A stretch of DNA of 48,895 bases from Solobacterium sp. (GTDB taxonomy: Bacteria; Bacillota_I; Bacilli_A; Erysipelotrichales; Erysipelotrichaceae), in assembly GCA_017539385.1 (NCBI GenBank), contig JAFYHC010000015.1, forward strand, positions 1-48,895, written 5' to 3'. Positions 24,101 through 32,802 of the stretch are shown here, in pieces; position 1 is the stretch's first letter, and each line of letters opens with the position of its first letter. The notes under the pieces are model-generated. The model was given only the letters and a program-made list of their open reading frames with translations, searched no databases and had not been told where the DNA came from. The position numbers were made by a program, and so were the translations under genes.

Positions 24101-24668
24101 GGACTTCGTAGAAATGTGCTATCAGGTCATGATGGACCGTGCAAGTGATGCGGGAGGAAAGAAGAACTGGGTCAATACGCTGGATATCGGAATGTCCCAG
24201 ACATATGTATTGCGTGGATTTATTGCCAGCAGAGAGTTCGCAAAGATCTGTGCGGATTATGGTATTACCGTAGGATCGATCAATCTTACAGAACCAAGAG
24301 ATCAGAACCAGGGAATTACAGCGCTTGTATCACGCTGCTACAACGAAGTATTGGGCCGTAAAGCTGAAGTCAAAGGATTGAATAGCTGGTGCAGCCACGT
24401 ACTGAACGCATCCAACCGGAAGGAGACAGCGATCGTCATGGCTTCAAATGGTTTCTTCCACAGTGTCGAATACCTCAATAAGCATACGAGCAATGATCAG
24501 TATGTACGCACACTGTATAGAACATTCCTGGGACGTGAAGCAGATCAGGGCGGATACAACAACTGGATGAACGCACTGAACAGCGGTACAACCAGAGATA
24601 CGGTCATGAGAGGATTCGCATATTCCAAAGAGTTTGCCGATATCATGGCAAAGTACGGAATCCGATAA
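21198..24668 (+). CDS. Large secreted protein: transglutaminase-like, seven Big_2 repeats, DUF4214
   Basis: An 1156-residue exported protein. A signal peptide spans 1-27 (RILTALLLCITILPQKVMA). A transglutaminase-like domain follows, with C214 (VCQGYA), H244 (GRHAWN) and D259 (NLDVTW) as the triad. From about 314 to 910 are seven bacterial Ig-like (Big_2) repeats of about 83 residues, each with the LNK...G..ETL and SSD...A.VD.NGKVTA pattern. From about 911 to the end, four DUF4214-type units (LYRLCFNRTADPGGF, RASDAGGKKNW, LGRKAEVKGLNSW, LGREADQGGYNNW) follow. There is no LPXTG motif, so it may be released or held by DUF4214-mediated binding. A role in wall or host-protein modification is inference. 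Start has AAAGGGGGG upstream. Confidence 0.9.
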   Translation: MKKMYRWIRILTALLLCITILPQKVMAEEEHVDTFTWYNPLYYSGEQAESLNSGTNAASIDPSVITEIRSQLKARNTNFTVNVPGSELPDVKALMEEAMSHTGDPIEGDYLKWQYGSWRSSTSYSRYSDGTITNIRVTFTVAYYTDASQEKEVDTAVSALLSELALDGASDYEKVKAVYNWMADNISYAMDYQTNPQDINHTAYGAIIRRVCVCQGYAVLFYRLMCSLGVDCRVISGIGNGGRHAWNIVKLGNLYYNLDVTWASTARNKPEYFLRGTKYFSDHTADAEYETDEFHAAYPLSEEDYDPSTQGEPIEVSQVIVEPEYSYVTRGDSIQLKASVLPEDAEDQSIIWSSSDKTIAAVDQNGMVTALSSGIAIITASSTNGYKDTCMIIVVVPVTSVTLNKNHLSLHIGEQETLAAEVLPEDASDRSVTWESSDPSVASVDENGTVTAHAYGTADITATSSDEQFSDTCTVEVINRSAESVSLNKQAITLKKGEQETLIATVLPQDADDKTVTWTSSNATVASVDSNGKITAHQSGTAVITVKTNDGGYTAECTVTVITPVTGVSLNKNNLTLPEGGTETLTAAISPEDADDQTVTWTSSDAAIAAVDNNGKVTAIKSGTAVITVQTNDGSYTAKCSVTVTKKEEPVYVSSVTLNKKELTLKAGKSETLTATVLPENAEDKSVTWTSSDAAIASVDSNGKVTAQKSGTAVITVKTNDGGYTAECKVTVITPVTGVSLNKNTLALLEGETETLTATVTPENADDKSVTWSSSDASVAKVDNGKVTAIKAGTTVIKVTTKDGGYTAECKVTVTKKEETVHVSGVSLNKEELTLRVGKSETLTAAVLPEDAEDKSVTWSSSDPSVAKVDANGKVTAVADTGIADPASAVITVTTNDGKYTASCTVTVEDPINAFVRRLYRLCFNRTADPGGFRQWTTGLRTKKNTAAATVQFFFTSQEFKNLKLNDGDFVEMCYQVMMDRASDAGGKKNWVNTLDIGMSQTYVLRGFIASREFAKICADYGITVGSINLTEPRDQNQGITALVSRCYNEVLGRKAEVKGLNSWCSHVLNASNRKETAIVMASNGFFHSVEYLNKHTSNDQYVRTLYRTFLGREADQGGYNNWMNALNSGTTRDTVMRGFAYSKEFADIMAKYGIR
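22140..23926 (+). repeat. Seven about 250-bp direct repeats encoding Big_2 domains
   Basis: Seven in-frame repeats. Copies three to seven are the most alike at DNA level (for example the repeated GTCACATGGACATCCAGTGATG-like block, near 22742, 22994 and 23258). Recombination between copies could change the length of the stalk. Confidence 0.8.
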
Positions 24669-24676
24669 TCGAACAG

Positions 24677-24702
24677 GGACAGCAGATAACTGCTGTCCTT
24701 TC
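24677..24702 (+). terminator. Terminator of the large secreted protein gene
   Basis: GGACAGCAG / CTGCTGTCC stem (24677-24685 with 24690-24698), loop ATAA, then TTTCTCTT. Confidence 0.85.
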
Positions 24703-24764
24703 TCTTGGAGTATGAGAAGAAATCGAATAAACTGAATATGACAGAAAACAGGGAGGGTCTCCTC

Positions 24765-25400
24765 ATGAAGCATCATTTCTATATGGTATTGGCATGTGCA
24801 TGTGCAGTATGTATTGGCGGGTGCAGCGGGCAGCCGACAAAAGCCGTTGGCATATCATCGGATATAGAAAACAGGATCGAAGATGAAAGCACACCATCGG
24901 GAAACAGTGAACTGGATGGTGTACAGGTGACATTTACAGCCCGCAGGCTGGAATATGGACTGGATCTTGCGGATCCGCTTCAGTATATCTATTGCGACCG
25001 CAAGGATATCCAGATCGATACCGATGATACGATCGATCTGCAGAAAGTCGGGGACCAGACGGTGACATATGAGCTGCGGCTTGGAAATGATGTGCGGAAA
25101 GAAACGCATACATTTGTGATACAGGATACGAAAGGCCCGGTCATCCAGGTGGAAAAGAATGAGATCGAACTATCGGTCGGGGATGTCTATGATGTCAAAG
25201 ACAACATCATTGCCGTGCGTGATCCGGTGGAAGGGAATCTGCCGTATCTGGAGAGAAATCCATCGCAGGAAGGACAGGGCTGGTATACCATCTTTGGTGC
25301 GTACAGTACAGAGACAGAAGGTATCTATGATCTGACGGTAGAGGCTTTTGACTGCAATGGAAATGAGGCGGAAGAAGAGATCCGCATCATTGTAAAATGA
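24765..25400 (+). CDS. Lipoprotein with Ig-like (DUF5011-type) fold
   Basis: A 211-residue lipoprotein. The signal peptide ends in a lipobox, VCIGGC, with the lipidated Cys at about residue 20. The middle and C-terminal parts look like a tandem of Ig-like domains: residues ending IQDTKGPVIQVEKNEIELSVGD are the typical join between two DUF5011/HYR-like units. It would be anchored on the outer face of the membrane. The start at 24765 has GGGAGG eight bases upstream. It lies after the terminator of the secreted protein gene and before the Phe T-box; no clear own promoter was found in the 60-base gap. Confidence 0.8.
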   Translation: MKHHFYMVLACACAVCIGGCSGQPTKAVGISSDIENRIEDESTPSGNSELDGVQVTFTARRLEYGLDLADPLQYIYCDRKDIQIDTDDTIDLQKVGDQTVTYELRLGNDVRKETHTFVIQDTKGPVIQVEKNEIELSVGDVYDVKDNIIAVRDPVEGNLPYLERNPSQEGQGWYTIFGAYSTETEGIYDLTVEAFDCNGNEAEEEIRIIVK

Positions 25401-25425
25401 GCAGCTGCAGAGGCATCCAAAAGCA

Positions 25426-25453
25426 TTGCAAAACTGAGTGAAATCACTATAAT
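25426..25453 (+). promoter_or_regulatory. Promoter of the pheST T-box transcript
   Basis: TTGCAA (25426-25431), a 16-bp spacer and consensus TATAAT (25448-25453). Predicted start is near 25460. Confidence 0.75.
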
Positions 25454-25459
25454 AGGGAA

Positions 25460-25683
25460 TTGTTAAAGCGTTTACGAAGAGACCAGTACCTGTGAAGGAC
25501 ATGACAGAGAAGGATCGGCATGCTGAAAAGATCCGCATGGGGACACAGTGAATTCACTCTTCCAGTGAGACCAATCCTCTCCGGATGATTCCCGTTATGA
25601 ATCAATTGAGGTGTATGCACATTGTGCATGAATCAGGATGGTACCGCGTAGTTATACGTTCCTGGAAACAGGAACGTTTTTTT
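25460..25683 (+). ncRNA. T-box riboswitch, phenylalanine-specific
   Basis: The leader before pheS contains the T-box core AGGATGGTACCGCG (25635-25648). UGGU (25639-25642) would pair with the acceptor end of tRNA-Phe, and U matches the discriminator A. Stem I contains GAAGAGACCAGTA and the specifier region GTGAATTCACTC, where TTC (25553-25555) is a Phe codon followed by a purine. The terminator is CGTTCCTG-GAAA-CAGGAACG followed by seven T (25656-25683). Uncharged tRNA-Phe should stabilise the antiterminator and switch on pheST. Confidence 0.93.
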
Positions 25684-25700
25684 ATGAACGAGGAGGAAAC

Positions 25701-26735
25701 ATGGAACAGATCAGAGAAGTAGAAGAGAAGGCGCTGGAAGCTGTACGGAATGCGGAAGATCTTGCGGCACTGCAGCAGGTACGCGTCATGTATCTGGGTA
25801 AAAAGGGCAGTATTCAGGGACTGATGTCAATGATGAAGTCTTTGCCGAAAGAAGAAAAACCGGCATTTGGACAGGCTGTCAACCAGTGTAAGCAGACCGT
25901 CAGTGATGCGATCGAAGCACGCAATGCCGAACTGCAGAAAGAAGCACTGGCGAAGCAGCTGGAAGAAGAAAAGATCGATATTACACTGGCCGGGGATAAG
26001 CTGGAAGTCGGTACGACACATCCGCTCATCATGGTACAGCAGCAGCTGGAAGATCTGTTTATCGGTATGGGATATACCGTTGCGGAAGGTCCGGAAGTCG
26101 AACAGGATTACTATAACTTTGAACTTGCCAATATCCCGAAGGATCATCCGGCAAGAGATATGCAGGATACGTTCTATATCGATCCGAATACATTGTTAAG
26201 AACACATACCACGGCAATGCAGATGCGTGAGCTGGAAAAGGCAAAGGGACGCACACCGATCAAGCTGATCTGCCCGGGCAAGGTATACCGCCGCGATGAT
26301 GACGATGCAACGCACAGCCATCAGTTCATGCAGTGCGAAGGACTGGTCGTCGGTGAAAAGATCACACTGGCAGACCTGAAGGGAACACTGACAGCCATGG
26401 CCAACCGCATGTTTGGTGAAGGCCGCAAGGTCCGCTTCCGTCCGTCGTTCTTCCCGTTCACAGAGCCGTCTGTTGAAGTTGATGTCTCCTGTCCGTTCTG
26501 CAATGGCAAGGGATGCAGCGTATGCAAGGGAAGCGGCTGGATCGAGATCCTCGGTGCCGGCATGGTGCATCCGCATGTGCTGGAAATGAATGGATTTGAT
26601 TCCGAGAAGTGCTCCGGATTTGCCTTTGGTGTCGGTCTGGAACGTGTGGCAATGCTGAAATACGGCATTGATGATATCCGCAACTTCTATACGAATGATC
26701 TGAGATTCCTGAAGAATTTCGATCGCTTTGACTGA
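25701..26735 (+). CDS. pheS: Phenylalanine-tRNA ligase alpha subunit
   Basis: PheS forms the catalytic core of the alpha2-beta2 enzyme that charges tRNA-Phe. It has 344 residues: an N-terminal coiled coil (about 1-85), then the class II core with motif 2 ([25 protein letters not shown]), motif 3 ([24 protein letters not shown]) and [17 protein letters not shown]. There is also a short cysteine-rich stretch ([17 protein letters not shown]), a variant of the usual CxxCxGxGC loop. The start has GAGGAGG upstream. Transcription is controlled by the T-box. pheT follows 14 bases later. Confidence 0.97.
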   Translation: MEQIREVEEKALEAVRNAEDLAALQQVRVMYLGKKGSIQGLMSMMKSLPKEEKPAFGQAVNQCKQTVSDAIEARNAELQKEALAKQLEEEKIDITLAGDKLEVGTTHPLIMVQQQLEDLFIGMGYTVAEGPEVEQDYYNFELANIPKDHPARDMQDTFYIDPNTLLRTHTTAMQMRELEKAKGRTPIKLICPGKVYRRDDDDATHSHQFMQCEGLVVGEKITLADLKGTLTAMANRMFGEGRKVRFRPSFFPFTEPSVEVDVSCPFCNGKGCSVCKGSGWIEILGAGMVHPHVLEMNGFDSEKCSGFAFGVGLERVAMLKYGIDDIRNFYTNDLRFLKNFDRFD

Positions 26736-26749
26736 GGAGGAAGAACGCA

Positions 26750-29143
26750 ATGAGACTGAGTTATAAATGGCTGAATGAATATGTATCCCTGGAAGGGATC
26801 ACACCGCAGGAACTTGCAGATCGCATGACGACTGCGGGACTGGAAGTAGAAGGCGTTGAACCGGTTGCCAGTGCAACAGACCTCATCATCGGTGAAGTGA
26901 TCGAATGCGAAGCAATTCCGGATACCCACCTGCATGCGACAAAGGTTCGTGTCGGTGAAGGTGCGGATGATGTCTATGAGATCGTATGCGGTGCACCGAA
27001 TGTCCGTACGGGACTCAAGGTCATCGTGGCGCTGCCGGGCTGCGTACTGCCGGGCGGAACGATCTTAAGCAAGCCGGTACGCGGCTACAACAGCAACGGC
27101 ATGATCTGTGCGCTGTTTGAACTGGGCGTCGACAAGAAATGGCTGAGTGAAGAACAGCTGGCCGGTATTGAAGAACTGCCGGAAGATGCTCCGGTCGGTG
27201 AGCGCAATGTACTTGGCTGGCTGGGACTGGATGATACGATCCTGGATGTGTCCCTGACACCGAACCGTGCGGACTGCCTGTCTATGTGGAACATGGCAAA
27301 GGAAGTCGGTGCGATCCTGCGCCGTCCGGTACACTGGCCGGATTATGAAGGAAAGAGCGATGTCGGTGAACCGTCTTCGTTCAAAGTTGCGACTGCCACA
27401 AAGAACTGCACATGCTTCTATGGCAAAGTCGTCAACCATGTCAAAGTCGGACCTTCGCCGAAATGGCTGGTGAATTATCTGCACTCAGCCGGTATGAATT
27501 CCATCAATAACGTCGTTGACCTGTCCAACTTCGTCATGCTGGAGACCGGTCAGCCGCTGCATTACTATGACCTGGCAAAACTGCCGCACCGTGAGATCAA
27601 TGTCGTGGATGACCGCGATATGAAGATCACAGCGCTGGATGGTGTGGATTTCGAGATCCATAAGGGTGATATTCTGATCACTACCGGCGGGGAAGCAACC
27701 GGTATTGCCGGCATCATGGGCGGCGAAGAGTCCATGATCGATGAAAATACAAAAGCGATCTTCATTGAAGCAGCGCACTTCGATGCGGCATCGGTACGCC
27801 GTACCTCGATCCGTCTCAACCTGATCACTGAAGCAGCACAGCGCTTCACCAAGGGTGTGGAAATGGGCGCAATGAAGAAGGCTGTCGACCGTTCGGTACA
27901 GCTGCTGGAGAAGTATGCGGATGCGTCCGGCTTTGAAGAAACACAGATTGCCGGTGATCCATCCTGCACACCGGTCGAGATCACCGAGACCCTGACACAC
28001 TGCAATGAACTGCTTGGCACTGACTTCACGATGGATCAGGTGAAAGAAGTTCTTGATGCTCTGGATTTCAAACCGGAGATCAACGGGGATGAGATCGTAT
28101 GCCATATTCCGGGTTACCGCATTGATATGGAACGTCCGGCAGATGTGGATGAGGAAATCATCCGTCTGATCGGATTTGACTCTTTGAAAGAGACTCTTCC
28201 GGTCATGGAAGCGACAGTTGGTCAGCTTACACCGGCACAGAATACACGCCGTACGATCATGAATGTACTGCAGGCAAACGGTCTGCATCAGATCGTGACC
28301 TATACACTGGTGTCTCAGGATTACATTGATGAATCCTTCGATCCGTGCGGGGAAGCCATCTCGCTGTCCATGCCGATGAGTGAGGCACGCCGCTATATCC
28401 GCACCAGCCTGCTCAACAGCATCCTGGAGTGTGTACAGTACAACGAAGCACACCAGAATACCGGCAATAACTTCTTCGAACATTCCTTTGTTTCCTACAA
28501 GGGCGGGGAAGAAGAACGTCTTGCAATTGTACTGGACAGCCCGCTCACAGAAGACCGTCTGCACAAGATCACTGTACCGGCAGACTTCTATGCGATGAAG
28601 GGCATCCTGACAGCGGTATTCGGCAAGCTTGGTTTCAACGGCAGCCGTATTCATGTGAAGGAAAATACATGCGATACAGTGCACTTCCACCCATACCGCT
28701 CTGCAGAGATCTGGCTCGATAAGACACGTCTTGGTGTCTTTGGTGAGATCCATCCGGCATATGCTGCAAAGTTCGATCTGAAGCGCATCGTCTATGCTGA
28801 AGTACGTCTTGGACCGGTGCTTGCGGCACGTACGTCTAAAGTGCGCTTTGCTGCTCTGGACCGCTTCCCGGCAGTTACACGTGACATTGCCATCGTGGTC
28901 AAGAAGAGCGTCACCGGTGAAGATATCCTCAATACCGTCCGCAAGGCCGGTAAGAAGATCCTGCGCAATTCCGAGATCTTCGATATCTACGAAGGCGAAC
29001 ATGTCGGTGCAGATGAAAAGTCCGTGGCACTTCGCATTACTTACCAGGCAGACCACACACTGACAGAAGACGAGATCACTTCGGCACACGAAGAGATCCT
29101 CAAGCAGCTCACCAATAAACTGAAAGCACAGCTTCGTGCATAA
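26750..29143 (+). CDS. pheT: Phenylalanine-tRNA ligase beta subunit
   Basis: PheT, 797 residues, is full length for the bacterial type. It has the N-terminal EMAP-like tRNA-binding fold (about 40-150, GEVIECEAIPDTHLHATKVRVGEG, VCGAPNVRTG), the B3/4 editing domain (TNRxDCLS-like block LTPNRADCLSMWNMAKEVGA, GGEATGIAGIMGGEES), B5 (PSCTPVEITETLTHCNELLG), the catalytic-like core and the C-terminal anticodon-binding FDX-ACB domain (LDRFPAVTRDIAIVV). The Shine-Dalgarno GAGGAGGAAG precedes the ATG. It ends at the bidirectional terminator 29146-29188. Confidence 0.97.
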   Translation: MRLSYKWLNEYVSLEGITPQELADRMTTAGLEVEGVEPVASATDLIIGEVIECEAIPDTHLHATKVRVGEGADDVYEIVCGAPNVRTGLKVIVALPGCVLPGGTILSKPVRGYNSNGMICALFELGVDKKWLSEEQLAGIEELPEDAPVGERNVLGWLGLDDTILDVSLTPNRADCLSMWNMAKEVGAILRRPVHWPDYEGKSDVGEPSSFKVATATKNCTCFYGKVVNHVKVGPSPKWLVNYLHSAGMNSINNVVDLSNFVMLETGQPLHYYDLAKLPHREINVVDDRDMKITALDGVDFEIHKGDILITTGGEATGIAGIMGGEESMIDENTKAIFIEAAHFDAASVRRTSIRLNLITEAAQRFTKGVEMGAMKKAVDRSVQLLEKYADASGFEETQIAGDPSCTPVEITETLTHCNELLGTDFTMDQVKEVLDALDFKPEINGDEIVCHIPGYRIDMERPADVDEEIIRLIGFDSLKETLPVMEATVGQLTPAQNTRRTIMNVLQANGLHQIVTYTLVSQDYIDESFDPCGEAISLSMPMSEARRYIRTSLLNSILECVQYNEAHQNTGNNFFEHSFVSYKGGEEERLAIVLDSPLTEDRLHKITVPADFYAMKGILTAVFGKLGFNGSRIHVKENTCDTVHFHPYRSAEIWLDKTRLGVFGEIHPAYAAKFDLKRIVYAEVRLGPVLAARTSKVRFAALDRFPAVTRDIAIVVKKSVTGEDILNTVRKAGKKILRNSEIFDIYEGEHVGADEKSVALRITYQADHTLTEDEITSAHEEILKQLTNKLKAQLRA

Positions 29144-29145
29144 TG

Positions 29146-29188
29146 AAAATGACATTCCGTATTAATCAATCACGGAATGTCATTTTTT
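29146..29188. terminator. Bidirectional terminator between pheT and the GT-C gene
   Basis: A 15-bp stem, AAAATGACATTCCGT with its complement (29146-29160 and 29172-29186), flanked by A-run and T-run. It ends pheT on the plus strand and the membrane protein gene on the minus strand, and overlaps the stop of the latter. Confidence 0.88.
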
Positions 29189-30868
29189 AAACAGTTTCTG
29201 GAATGTGGGCAGCCGTTTTCCAAACAGGATGACAACCAGTGCCAGCATGGATACCTGCCGTGAGAGTGTCTGCACTGCGGTATTCTGATACATCAGCATG
29301 TACGATCCTTTTTCCGCGGTATGAATGCTTACCAGCCGCTGGGAGGAAGGACCGGAAGGTATGATCCGGAAATCACCCAGTGCATCTTTATGCCACATGG
29401 TATATCCCTGATACCATGTGATCGGCAGTTCGATCAGATCATGCGGCTCATCCAGAACAAACAGGGAAGAGGTGGACATGCGCCTCAGTTCAATATCCAG
29501 CGGACCGTCTTCGCAATAGATCTTCGCTTCCCGCTTGCGAAAATCCGGTGATCCGACCGGCAGATAATCCGCGCCGGCCAGCTCCGTGCGTACATAGAAG
29601 GCGGAATAGTACGGATCGATCACGGTGCCGTCGATCAAAGCACTGTATGGTGTTGCGGCAGTTATGCCGAATGTGCGTCCATAGACCGGCAGAATGTGCC
29701 AGATGCCTTCTGCACATAATGCCAGGCTCATAGCCAGAACGAGCACACGCCGTTTCAGAAGGTCCGCAATACTGACAGCAGCCGGCAATACCAGCAGCGT
29801 CATGCTTACCATGATCAGCCGCCATGGAAACTGCACGATCGAAGCAAAGCCAAGATAGGACCATGGAATCAAAGAACAGGGAAGGATCAGAAAGATATAA
29901 CCAAAGATACGGCAGTCCTGCAGGAAACGCTCTTCTGCCGTTTCTTTGCGCCAGTGCATTAACAGAGGGGCAGCCATCAGAAACCATCCTGGATTCACCG
30001 TCATGATCTGATCTTTTGCATAGGTGTTATTTCCATAGCCGAATACCGTTGTATTGGCAAAATACTGCCATGGCTGCATCGTATAGGATGCCAGATCACT
30101 TCCTGTCACATGCAGATAGAACTGTTGTGAACGCAGCTGTTCGATCATCGGCAGGGTAAAGAATGCGGTCAGAAAGAAGGCGGCAATAATGCCTTCAAAC
30201 AGATGCCGGATGCTTTCTTTCTGCACATGCATCACACGCAGCAGGAAGAAGATCACCGTCAGGATGACACCGAAGAGGAAGGAGAGATTGTGCGAACATA
30301 CAAGACCGGAAAGGCCGATGCATACCGCAATGCGTCCGTCTTTTTCTTCTTCATACAATATCTGATACAGCCCATATACAAGTATGGGAAGAAATGCCAT
30401 GGCACAGATCTCACCAAGGGCACCACGCACATAGATGTTGGTGATGCGGTAATTGGCAAAGGCTGATGCAGTGATGGCTGTGAAGGATACATCCGTGCGT
30501 TTTGTGATCCTGCGGGCGGTAATGCCGAAAGCCGCAAGCGAAGCATAGCTCATGACAAATACCGTCACGATGTAGGAGATGGAGATCGAACCGGTCAGCA
30601 AATACAATAGTGCGGCAGGGATCAGCAGGATATCGCAGTAGAACAAAGGCGACGCATAGCCATAGCCGTTGTTTTTCATGGGATAGATGGCTGGAAGAAA
30701 CTGCCCGTTTCGAATCGAAGCAGCCATGCCTTCAATGCGCGAAAGATGGAAGAAGGTATCGTGTTCGATCGGCAGGAAATTCCTGCTGAGATAGGGCAAT
30801 AACAGCACTATTGTGCAGACAAATGCCCATAACAGCTCCCGCCGGTATGTTTTCATAAACTGCTTCAT
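29180..30868 (-). CDS. Polytopic GT-C-like membrane protein (PTPS-related membrane domain type)
   Basis: A 562-residue membrane protein with about 11-12 helices. The first outer loop has the pattern LPIEHDTFFHLSRIEGMAAS, NGQFLPAIYP and NNGYGYASPLFYCDILL, as in the 6-pyruvoyl-tetrahydropterin synthase-related membrane family, which resembles GT-C glycosyltransferases (acidic D/H motif in loop 1). A C-terminal soluble part with beta-strand character follows, ending in one more helix. A role in transferring lipid-linked sugars to wall polymers or proteins is inference. The start at 30868 has GGAGG five bases upstream and overlaps the previous stop (ATGA), so it is coupled to the PMT-like gene. 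Confidence 0.78.
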   Translation of the reverse strand: MKQFMKTYRRELLWAFVCTIVLLLPYLSRNFLPIEHDTFFHLSRIEGMAASIRNGQFLPAIYPMKNNGYGYASPLFYCDILLIPAALLYLLTGSISISYIVTVFVMSYASLAAFGITARRITKRTDVSFTAITASAFANYRITNIYVRGALGEICAMAFLPILVYGLYQILYEEEKDGRIAVCIGLSGLVCSHNLSFLFGVILTVIFFLLRVMHVQKESIRHLFEGIIAAFFLTAFFTLPMIEQLRSQQFYLHVTGSDLASYTMQPWQYFANTTVFGYGNNTYAKDQIMTVNPGWFLMAAPLLMHWRKETAEERFLQDCRIFGYIFLILPCSLIPWSYLGFASIVQFPWRLIMVSMTLLVLPAAVSIADLLKRRVLVLAMSLALCAEGIWHILPVYGRTFGITAATPYSALIDGTVIDPYYSAFYVRTELAGADYLPVGSPDFRKREAKIYCEDGPLDIELRRMSTSSLFVLDEPHDLIELPITWYQGYTMWHKDALGDFRIIPSGPSSQRLVSIHTAEKGSYMLMYQNTAVQTLSRQVSMLALVVILFGKRLPTFQKLFKK

Positions 30869-32757
30869 CCAAACCTCCAGCCGGAGAACCACTCCAGACC
30901 ATGGATCCAGGCTGCTGGTGCCGCATGTCCTGCAGTGACCGGAAGAAAGACGATAAACAATACAAGATATACGATCATAAATGCATACAGGAACGGTTTT
31001 GCACCGGGTGCTTCTTCCAATAACAGCTGCACTGCCCATGCAATGGCAAGGATGACAAAGACAGAGGTCGGATAATAGTGATACGCAAACGTGCACCGTC
31101 CTACCAGCAATGCCCATGGCAGGATCGCCGTCAGGACAAGCACCAGGATCTCCCATGCATTGAGATCGTGTTCATCCAGCCATCCTGCTGCAGTGACAAG
31201 GAAGCAGAACAGTCCGCCCCAGGCAAGCAGGGGATGCGAGAAACAGGAGATCGTCCGCACCAGTCCGTCGCTTCCTGCATGGTAGTAATACCAGATTGGT
31301 CTTTGATCCAGGATCCAGTGGTACCAGGAACTCTGGAAGGGATGCGTCGCTTCGAGGGTGGAATGATAGCGGTACATATAGAGCGTCTGGTCAATGACAG
31401 CCTGCACTGACCAGCCATCCCGCGTAATGGGATCCGGCAGATACGCCAGTGCATAGATGATCAATGGCAGGAAGATGAAGAAGACAAAGCACCAGGCAAC
31501 TGTTTTGCATAATAATGGCACAAATGTTTTCTGTACATTGCGGGCATAGGGACCTTCGTGCCCCTTGGATTGACGGTAGGTGCGGTACCAGAGGAAGAAG
31601 CGCGTAAACAGCAGGATCGCAAGACCAACCGCACTGTAGCAGGCTGTCCATTTGACCGCAATGGCGATGGACATGGCAAGACCGGCTTTTGCCAGCTGGC
31701 GGATCTGTCTGCCAAATGGCTCTTCATAATGATCCATGTGGCAGTACTTCAGCATCTCCCATACCATCCAGAGAATCGCAACCATGCTGAAAGGTTCCAA
31801 AGTGCCGATGCGTGATGTTGTCAGATGCATGAAATCCCCGGCCAGGATTATCGTGGCAAATGACGACAGGAAGGTCGAAGCAAATAACAGATGAACAATG
31901 GCATAGAACAATGGGATCATGACAATGCCGGCTAATGCTCCGGCAAGACGCCAGACAAATGGTGACAGGCCAAACAGGCGAATAAACAATGCCATGATAT
32001 TGGTGCCGAGCAATGGATGCACACTGGCATACATATATTGTCCATTGGCGATTTCCCATGCATTGCGCACATGATAGACTTCATCGAAATATCCCTGATC
32101 GATAAAGACGGGATCGATCGTTACCTTGTCCTGTTCATCGATCATCAGACTGGCAGGATAGGTGCTTTCTGCCCAGTCATCCTGGTATATGCGGATCGGA
32201 AGCAGGCGGTCTTCGCCATATGCCTTTGCGGCAAATTCGGTAACCGTATTGCGTGAATCGATGGAAGACAGCCGCAGATAGCGGTAAGAATGATCGCACT
32301 CCAGTATGGAATATTCATAGATCTGTCCGTTTTCCGGCGTCCATATCACTTCCCATGCGGATGCGTCATGACTGCCGGCAATCTCGATACCGTTTATGCC
32401 GATCTGATAGCCGCTGTCCAGCGCATTGTTGTCGCCTTCGCCATACAGCAGCATCAATCCGTCAAAATGCGTGTCTTCCGGCAGTTCAAAGATGACTTCC
32501 TGACCAGCCGTGGAAGGCTGCCAGGTACTCACCGGGAAGCGGGTGCTGCCAAGCTGATAGAGTGACGCCGCCGCATAGAAAACGCTGATGGCCACTACAG
32601 ATGCAATATCATTATGATCCCATGAACCAAGATGCGCCGTGCTGTCTTTGAGGCGGTATTTCCAAAGCAGGAAAAGACCTGCTGCACAAAGCAGCCACAG
32701 CAGCAGAAGACCCGGCAGATCGGGAAATGGAAAACCTGAAAAAGCAGACATATTCAT
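30865..32757 (-). CDS. PMT-family (GT39-like) protein mannosyltransferase
   Basis: A 630-residue membrane glycosyltransferase related to dolichyl-phosphate-mannose protein mannosyltransferases. After the first helices, an inserted beta-rich domain (about 75-200, a discoidin-like fold by its pattern) precedes the PMT signature YFDEVYHVRNAWEIANG, YASVHPLLGTNIMALFIRLFG and PFVWRLAGALAGI. The DE pair in loop 1 is the expected catalytic acid site. Bacterial members glycosylate exported proteins using polyprenyl-phosphate sugars. The start at 32757 has no Shine-Dalgarno and a TATACT box six bases upstream, so a leaderless mRNA is likely; a second ATG follows at 32751. Confidence 0.85.
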   Translation of the reverse strand: MNMSAFSGFPFPDLPGLLLLWLLCAAGLFLLWKYRLKDSTAHLGSWDHNDIASVVAISVFYAAASLYQLGSTRFPVSTWQPSTAGQEVIFELPEDTHFDGLMLLYGEGDNNALDSGYQIGINGIEIAGSHDASAWEVIWTPENGQIYEYSILECDHSYRYLRLSSIDSRNTVTEFAAKAYGEDRLLPIRIYQDDWAESTYPASLMIDEQDKVTIDPVFIDQGYFDEVYHVRNAWEIANGQYMYASVHPLLGTNIMALFIRLFGLSPFVWRLAGALAGIVMIPLFYAIVHLLFASTFLSSFATIILAGDFMHLTTSRIGTLEPFSMVAILWMVWEMLKYCHMDHYEEPFGRQIRQLAKAGLAMSIAIAVKWTACYSAVGLAILLFTRFFLWYRTYRQSKGHEGPYARNVQKTFVPLLCKTVAWCFVFFIFLPLIIYALAYLPDPITRDGWSVQAVIDQTLYMYRYHSTLEATHPFQSSWYHWILDQRPIWYYYHAGSDGLVRTISCFSHPLLAWGGLFCFLVTAAGWLDEHDLNAWEILVLVLTAILPWALLVGRCTFAYHYYPTSVFVILAIAWAVQLLLEEAPGAKPFLYAFMIVYLVLFIVFLPVTAGHAAPAAWIHGLEWFSGWRFG

Positions 32758-32763
32758 ATGTTG

Positions 32764-32769
32764 AGTATA
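32764..32769 (-). promoter_or_regulatory. -10 box of the PMT/GT-C operon, leaderless
   Basis: Minus-strand TATACT with six bases (CAACAT) before the ATG at 32757. No convincing -35 box. Confidence 0.5.
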
Positions 32770-32802
32770 CTACAGGCAGCACCTCTCTCCCGCAAAAAAG
32801 TG

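Noticed and set aside
24705..24764. Earlier start for the lipoprotein gene
   Set aside because: The upstream start would put a charged segment before the signal peptide and overlaps terminator sequence. The ATG at 24765 gives a proper lipoprotein signal and ribosome site.
27485..29155. Long open frame of 556 codons on the minus strand opposite pheT
   Set aside because: It mirrors the codon bias of pheT, has no Shine-Dalgarno and no recognisable domain, and pheT is certain.
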